Shown here: one piece after another, positions 59,496-64,000 of the stretch
Numbering within the stretch: the stretch's first letter is position 1
Layout: every line of letters starts with the position of its first letter
Source: Nocardia mexicana NBRC 108244
GTDB lineage: Bacteria > Actinomycetota > Actinomycetes > Mycobacteriales > Mycobacteriaceae
Direction: 5' to 3'
Length of the DNA stretch: 64,000 nt
NCBI RefSeq assembly: GCF_001613165.1
Contig: NZ_BDBV01000046.1
Span: 91,020 to 155,019 of the forward strand
Translations under genes and position numbers: made by a program
Notes under the pieces: model-generated
What the model saw: the letters and a program-made list of their open reading frames with translations, nothing else
The model's database searches: none
What the model was told of the DNA's origin: nothing

Positions 59496-60562
59496 CGGAG
59501 GCTGCCGTTGCGGCCGGGGATTACCTGGTCGACTTGGCCGAACGGTTGGACCTGGCGTGCGATCCGGTGGCGATTCGGGCCATGGTGGAGCGTGCGTGCG
59601 GGGGCCAGTTGATCGCGCTTGGGCCGGAGGGACGCCGTGCCAGCACATTGACTCTGTCCGGTACCCCTTTCGAGACCAGCGTCGTCGGTGGGAACGGGAA
59701 GTACGCACCCACCGTTCGCTTTGTCACCGAGGCCGGGACGCAGGCGACGGAGTTCCCCGCGCGGGTCGTCGCGCAACTCGCCGCGATCCGGGAGCTCGTA
59801 TCCTGGCTGCCGAACGGTGACGACGGCATGGCCGATCTGCTGCAATCCTTCGTCGCGACGCTGTTCCCGGACCTCGCGAAAGTTCCTGCGCGAGTACGTT
59901 TCGCGACGTGGGTCGGGGTCGTCCTCGACGCCGCGCTGCCGGACCACGCGGCCCGTCTGAAGGTATACGGCAATCCGCTGATGATGCCTGGGGGGATGCG
60001 CCGGCTCTACGAACGATGGCCGGGGTTCGACGGCCTGATGTCCGTACCCGAGCACGACGAGCACTTCAAATACGCCGGTGCGGCGATCGAGGTGGATGGC
60101 TGCGGGGCTATCAGCTACAAGCTCTACCTGAAGTCCCGGCACCGCGATCCCGCCGTGCCGATGAAGCTGGTGCGTTACTTCGGTGATCCGGCATGGGAGG
60201 CGCTGTCCGAGCTCGTACGGTGTGGCGTCGACCCCGCCCGGTTGTACGACCACGACTTCGTCGCCTGCTGCTCGCGCGGTACCGGTCCGCCCTCCTTCGC
60301 CATTTCAGTGGCTACGCGGGGACATTACGACTTGACCAAGATCGTCCACGAACTCGCCTCCCGGCACCACGGCACGACGTTCGCCGTCGATGCCCTGGCT
60401 CGGGCGGCAGAATCGCGGGGAGCGAGTTGGCGTTATTCGTGGGTCGGAGTGGGCATCTCCGGCGCGCACGGCGTCGATAAGCTCAACATCTACGGCACAC
60501 CTACCTGGCCCGATCGGCAGGCCGTCCTGCGGCCGCCTGCACAAGGGGCAGATGGGCGTTGA
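59492..60562 (+). CDS. Possible ABBA-fold prenyltransferase-like protein
   Basis: 356 aa from a GTG overlapping the previous stop. I do not firmly recognise it. Repeated strand pairs with alternating charged/aromatic residues (ARLKVYGNPLM, GAISYKLYLKSR, VPMKLVRYFG, SFAISVATRG, VDKLNIYGTP), about 50-60 residues apart and separated by helices, recall the ABBA barrel of aromatic prenyltransferases (DMATS/CloQ), whose K/R and Y residues hold the diphosphate. Length fits (about 350-400). Its 3' end overlaps the convergent oxidase gene by 62 bases. Confidence 0.4.
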   Translation: MTEAAVAAGDYLVDLAERLDLACDPVAIRAMVERACGGQLIALGPEGRRASTLTLSGTPFETSVVGGNGKYAPTVRFVTEAGTQATEFPARVVAQLAAIRELVSWLPNGDDGMADLLQSFVATLFPDLAKVPARVRFATWVGVVLDAALPDHAARLKVYGNPLMMPGGMRRLYERWPGFDGLMSVPEHDEHFKYAGAAIEVDGCGAISYKLYLKSRHRDPAVPMKLVRYFGDPAWEALSELVRCGVDPARLYDHDFVACCSRGTGPPSFAISVATRGHYDLTKIVHELASRHHGTTFAVDALARAAESRGASWRYSWVGVGISGAHGVDKLNIYGTPTWPDRQAVLRPPAQGADGR

Positions 60563-61724
60563 GATGTTCCAGATGATGTGCGGAGCGCAGGTGCGCCAGC
60601 CTGTCCAGTTCAGGGCCGTAGAGACTGTCGGCCAGCGAGCCGTCCAGGTCGGCAACGCCGTAAAGGTAAGGCCGCCCGCCCAATTCGCAACAGAGCTGTA
60701 GCAGCTCGCGAAACACCCTGCGGACGGCCACGATCGCGGCCGAGTCGCGATCCGGCGAGGTGTAGACACCCACACCGATCGAGACAGGGGCAGTACCGGC
60801 CGGGGAGAAAGCGAACGAAGTGCTGCCGGTGCCGCGGCGCACGATCAGGGAGTACAGCATGGTCGGAACATGCGCCAGAGGCGATTTCCGCGTCATCGCC
60901 TCCACTCTCTCGAGCATCGGCGCGAGTTGGCCCGCCGGGACGACATAGTCGGCCCACATGCGCACGCGGTCGGAATTCCGAGACGACTGGCCGGTGTCGG
61001 GATGCCTGGCGAACGTCAGGTCGGAGACGACCGCGCAGTCCTCGGTGTCACACCGTGAATCGCTGCCACGCCAACCGACAACGGAGGAGATCCTGCCCCT
61101 GCGCAGCATTGCCCAGTAGATGTCGGCATCGCCGCGCCGTGCGATCTCCTCGGTGTGCTCGGCGAGTTCCGCCAAGCTGGCGTGGTTTGTTCTGTGCAGA
61201 TGGGTCTCTCGCTGATACGGCACGGTGTGCAGTACCGCACGCTCGATCAGCCCGACAGTGCCGAGCCCGGCGAGCGCGAACCGGAACAGCTCCGGATGAT
61301 CGACTCGCGAACACCAACGGCTGGTTCCCGTTCCATCGATGAGCTGGATTCGGTCCACGTGATCGACTTGCATCCCGCGCCGCACCGAATCGATCCCGAT
61401 CCCCCCGACCGACAGGGTGCCGCCGACCGACATGTGCAGGTAGTTGGGTAGTACGGGAAACGATCGCCCGCGACGGTTCAGATATCGCTCCAGGCCGTAC
61501 CAGCTCATCCCGACGGGCACCTCGACCAAGCCGTCGCCGACCTCCCGCACCTGCGGCGCTGCGGATTTCGGTGCGTAGGTGACCAGGAGTTCACCGTCGG
61601 TGACCGTTTGCCCGTCACACGAATGCCCGGCGCCCCGGATCGTCAGCGGCCGACCGGAGCCGAGCAGAGCGGAGGGGAATGCGGACGGCATCCGGTGGAC
61701 GGCTCGCGGGGTGGCGCGCCGCAA
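60501..61724 (-). CDS. FAD-linked oxidase (VAO/cytokinin-dehydrogenase-like)
   Basis: 407 aa from the first available start, TTG 61724. FAD-binding VAO fold: PLTIRGAGHSCDGQTV, with His34 as the likely 8-alpha-FAD attachment, then VGGTLSVGGIGIDSVRRGMQVDHVDRIQLIDG, GLGTVGLIERAVLHTVPY, and a C-terminal substrate domain (PVSIGVGVYTSPDRDSAAI). Coding-like sequence in the same frame continues upstream to 61820 (WGDLDTYPGDGNTTTIREAL, then DFGG) and supplies the usual N-terminal part of this fold, but it has no start codon; only one TAG separates it from the glycosyltransferase gene. Confidence 0.8.
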   Translation of the reverse strand: MRRATPRAVHRMPSAFPSALLGSGRPLTIRGAGHSCDGQTVTDGELLVTYAPKSAAPQVREVGDGLVEVPVGMSWYGLERYLNRRGRSFPVLPNYLHMSVGGTLSVGGIGIDSVRRGMQVDHVDRIQLIDGTGTSRWCSRVDHPELFRFALAGLGTVGLIERAVLHTVPYQRETHLHRTNHASLAELAEHTEEIARRGDADIYWAMLRRGRISSVVGWRGSDSRCDTEDCAVVSDLTFARHPDTGQSSRNSDRVRMWADYVVPAGQLAPMLERVEAMTRKSPLAHVPTMLYSLIVRRGTGSTSFAFSPAGTAPVSIGVGVYTSPDRDSAAIVAVRRVFRELLQLCCELGGRPYLYGVADLDGSLADSLYGPELDRLAHLRSAHHLEHLNAHLPLVQAAAGRPADRAR

Positions 61725-61820
61725 ACCGCCGAAGTCGGTGTCGAACTCGTCGATGAGAGCCTCACGGATAGTTGTGGTGTTGCCGTCGCCCGGGTAAGTG
61801 TCGAGATCGCCCCACCGTAC

Positions 61821-63503
61821 CTACAGATCTGGATAGTCCGGGAAAAATGTCCGAATCATGGACTCGGGCATCCGATACTGCGGAAACATTCGCACACTGC
61901 TGCCAGGATGCAGCATATGCAGCACAAGGCCCTCGTGGTCGGGAACGGCAAGTGTCTTGAAACCTGCGGACTGTAGTCGCCGTGAAAAGTCCAGATCCCA
62001 GCACAGTCCCTCGGCTGGATCGTCCGGTATCTCGATTTCGGGGAATATGGACTTGCGCCACACGAACGAAAATCCATAGCCCCAAAGATTACCGTCGATC
62101 GAACTCGGATCCCAACCCTGGGTCGATATCATTCTCGGTGGATCCCAGGGCGACAGCATAAAATGATCAGAAGACAACTCGTCCGTGGACCAATACCAGA
62201 AAGTGCGCCGAGCCGTATCGCAGATGAACCATTTGCTCAGTGTGACGAAATCGGCGTCGCCGAGAAAATCTACCATCCGTTGCACATAGTATGGAGCGTA
62301 GTAATCATCGTCATCGAACTCGACGATGATTTCCCCGCGCGCCAATTGTGTCATAAGATTTAGTTTTGCTCCGACCGTCAACCGTTTGCCGGGCAGGTGG
62401 AAATATCGAATGCTTGGCTCATTCGCCGTCACATCATCCGTGGAAAGGCACGGCTCCGGGCTGTCATCGAGGATAATCAGCTCGAGCCCTCCGTCGAACC
62501 TTTGAGCGCGATAGTACTCGAGCATTCGACGTAGCATTTCGGGCCGCTGATAGGTCGGGCAGACGAGAGTGGCCCTGGGCACCGGAGAACCGTCGATCGC
62601 GGGTTCGATTCCCGGCATCAGCTGCTCTACACGCGACGTGGCGGGTCGCAGCGGTGGAAGCTTCTCACGCAGTACACGCTTCCATTCCGAGATCCGGTCG
62701 TATTGATGCACGATCGGATACAGCTTTCCGCCGGCGGTCTTCACACCCGCCGAATCGAGAACCGGCTCCGGCTCCAGTGCGATCGGCCGCAACGCCGGCA
62801 CGGCCAGGGTTCCGGCCTGACAGGCGAACCCGTCTTCGGACACGGCGAACTGGGTGTTCGAAAGATACGGTTCCATGGTCAGGAGCAAGTTGTATGCGCT
62901 CTGGTCCGCGATCCTCACCCCGGACGACCGCGCGACCATGGAGATGACCAGACAGAGATCCGCCACGACCGGAACGGCACCGGCGAGCACCCCCACATTG
63001 TTGACGATTTCCGGCATTACGCGATCTTCATGTGCGGGGAAACTGGCCAGTAGATTTTTTCTGTTCCATTGTTCGTCGCGGTAGCGAACAGCCTCGCTCA
63101 CTGCCAGGAACGGCTTCGTGAGGTTCTTCTCCAGCCATACACTCGGATCCGACTGGAAATAGACATCGCGAACGTCGGTCACGATCGCATACCGGTAAGT
63201 GTCCGCAAGTGCACGAAGGGCATGCCCGATATCCTCGAACCGTTTATTGTAAACACTCGAGGGCGACTCGGCGGGTACCGTGGTCACGGTCAGGCCGAGA
63301 GCGGTACATCGCTTCTCGATATCGGTGCCGTGCGGATCGTCCTCGTACACAATGATGACGCCCAGCCCGGCAAATCCGCAGTGGACAAGGCTCAGCACCC
63401 AGGGCTCGATCGTCTTCCAGTCGTAGCCACTGGCGACGCCGATAACAACATCGCTTTCGTCTGCGAGAGAGCGGTCCGCTTCTACCATAATATTTCGATC
63501 CAC
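61821..63503 (-). CDS. Two-domain glycosyltransferase (C-terminal GT2)
   Basis: 560 aa from a GTG at 63503 (ATG 63488 is an alternative). Residues about 15-250 are a glycosyltransferase-like domain (VVIGVASGYDWKTIEPWVLSLVHCG, YRYAIVTDVRDVYFQSDP). About 310-540 is a GT-A family 2 domain (TLVCPTYQRPEMLRRMLEYY, LELIILDDSPEP, and the DxD site in VEFDDDDYYAPYY). No membrane segment. It may glycosylate a small molecule or a surface protein of the locus. Lower GC at its 3' half. Ends with TAG, directly in frame with the FAD oxidase. Confidence 0.8.
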   Translation of the reverse strand: MDRNIMVEADRSLADESDVVIGVASGYDWKTIEPWVLSLVHCGFAGLGVIIVYEDDPHGTDIEKRCTALGLTVTTVPAESPSSVYNKRFEDIGHALRALADTYRYAIVTDVRDVYFQSDPSVWLEKNLTKPFLAVSEAVRYRDEQWNRKNLLASFPAHEDRVMPEIVNNVGVLAGAVPVVADLCLVISMVARSSGVRIADQSAYNLLLTMEPYLSNTQFAVSEDGFACQAGTLAVPALRPIALEPEPVLDSAGVKTAGGKLYPIVHQYDRISEWKRVLREKLPPLRPATSRVEQLMPGIEPAIDGSPVPRATLVCPTYQRPEMLRRMLEYYRAQRFDGGLELIILDDSPEPCLSTDDVTANEPSIRYFHLPGKRLTVGAKLNLMTQLARGEIIVEFDDDDYYAPYYVQRMVDFLGDADFVTLSKWFICDTARRTFWYWSTDELSSDHFMLSPWDPPRMISTQGWDPSSIDGNLWGYGFSFVWRKSIFPEIEIPDDPAEGLCWDLDFSRRLQSAGFKTLAVPDHEGLVLHMLHPGSSVRMFPQYRMPESMIRTFFPDYPDL

Positions 63504-63517
63504 CAGGAGCTACCGGC

Positions 63518-64000
63518 TCACACGTCGACTGCCGTGTCCTCGGACTCGGATTCCGCAGCGGTCGACTCCTCGGATTCCGTTGTGCTCGAGTCGGTTTCCT
63601 TGCGCCTGTCGGCCGGGCGTGCGGTGACGTTTCGCAGTCGGTTGGCGGCGGGGGTGATCGTCGGTGTGCTCGGCGCCGGGGCGGCGGGCGGCGGAGTATT
63701 CGCCGCCGGGACCACCGCGTTGGCCGGTGGCGGTGCCGCGCCGGGGGTGGCGGGGGCCGCCACCACCGGGGCATTGGGGTCGGCCGGGGGAGCGGCCGCG
63801 GGGCCCTGTCCGGCGTTCTGTTGCTCGGCCTTCTGCTGTTCGGCCTTCTGCCGCTCCATCTCCTGCCGCTCCTGATGTTGCTGCAGGAGCTGCATGCCGA
63901 GCGGTGCCAGGGACATGATTCCCATCGGCACCATCATCGCGAGCATCGGCAGGAGCTGCCCGATTCCGCCGCCACCCGCGCCGGCCCCCGCACCGGCGCC
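63518..64000 (-). CDS. Met-rich/Pro-rich hypothetical protein of secretion-locus style (N-terminus outside window)
   Basis: 161 codons of the C-terminal part; the frame is open to the right edge. It reads Gly/Ala-rich, then a Met-rich hydrophobic segment (LLPMLAMMVPMGIMSLAPLG), a charged Gln/Glu helix (QERQEMERQKAEQQKAEQQ), a Pro/Ala linker and an acidic Ser/Thr/Glu tail ending DTAVDV. The same architecture occurs in several proteins of the locus, so it probably belongs to it. It lies 14 bases upstream of the glycosyltransferase gene, in the same orientation. Confidence 0.65.
   Translation of the reverse strand, partial: GAGAGAGAGGGGIGQLLPMLAMMVPMGIMSLAPLGMQLLQQHQERQEMERQKAEQQKAEQQNAGQGPAAAPPADPNAPVVAAPATPGAAPPPANAVVPAANTPPPAAPAPSTPTITPAANRLRNVTARPADRRKETDSSTTESEESTAAESESEDTAVDV

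Noticed and set aside
33644..64000. oriT, relaxase or integrase for an integrative conjugative element
   Set aside because: No open frame with relaxase, VirD4-like or tyrosine/serine recombinase motifs, and no att-like direct repeats, could be found in the window.

Overview
The window reads as the chromosome of a high-GC mycolic-acid actinomycete, most likely Nocardia or a close relative. The reasons are the strong G/C third-position bias, frequent GTG/TTG starts, XRE/DUF5753-type and WhiB-like regulators, and many proteins of ESX (type VII secretion) style. This is inferred from protein character only.

Left part (1-33,600) is mostly ordinary chromosomal content. It opens with the end of a sugar ABC importer (substrate-binding protein, permease, ATPase). 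Next is a 2.5 kb accessory block (DUF5753 regulator, DUF6879 protein, a frameshifted gene, a small membrane protein) that seems to have been inserted at the 3' end of the ATPase gene: a degenerate copy of the ATPase's last 42 bases survives on the far side. After that come tRNA-Gly(GCC), ctaD, and a series of enzymes and regulators: flavin-dependent oxidoreductase, SnoaL-like protein, ArsR-AHSA1 fusion, SGNH hydrolase, ABC-F ATPase with a likely translational attenuator, ribosome hibernation-like protein, GH20 hexosaminidase, CocE-like hydrolase, VOC protein, alpha/beta hydrolase with a divergent TetR regulator and twin operators, DM13 protein, MpaB-like oxygenase, DUF4143 ATPase, Abhydrolase_9 protein, TerD, RidA, an SMP-30-like lipoprotein, MerR, WhiB-like, ROK and a DUF5593-like protein. 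Several intergenic regions hold perfect palindromes or tandem repeats.

Right part (33,644-about 60,560) is the striking feature: a compact locus with many GTGA, ATGA or TGATG gene junctions. It begins as a Gram-positive, Tn916-like type IV secretion chassis (TcpC/VirB8-like, small two-TM protein, TcpE/PrgI-like, VirB4 ATPase, VirB6-like channel protein, a membrane protein with a degenerate NlpC/P60 end, an SLT transglycosylase and a divergent NlpC/P60 endopeptidase). It runs on into proteins that look like type VII secretion substrates or ESX-associated factors: a PE/EspB-like protein with a YxxxD motif, two YbaB-like proteins, an EspC-like protein, and three large paralogues with a shared C-terminal DUF5632/DUF5631-type module behind different N-terminal secretion-type domains. 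No relaxase, VirD4-type coupling protein or ESX core component (EccB-E, MycP) is in the window. It is therefore either part of a larger element or a protein-export or contact system that does not move DNA.

The locus ends with a possible ABBA-fold prenyltransferase translationally coupled to the last ESX-style gene. This is followed, on the opposite strand, by a two-domain glycosyltransferase and an FAD-linked oxidase in the same reading frame, separated by a single TAG. The window closes inside another Met-rich/Pro-rich protein of the same style, so the locus continues to the right.
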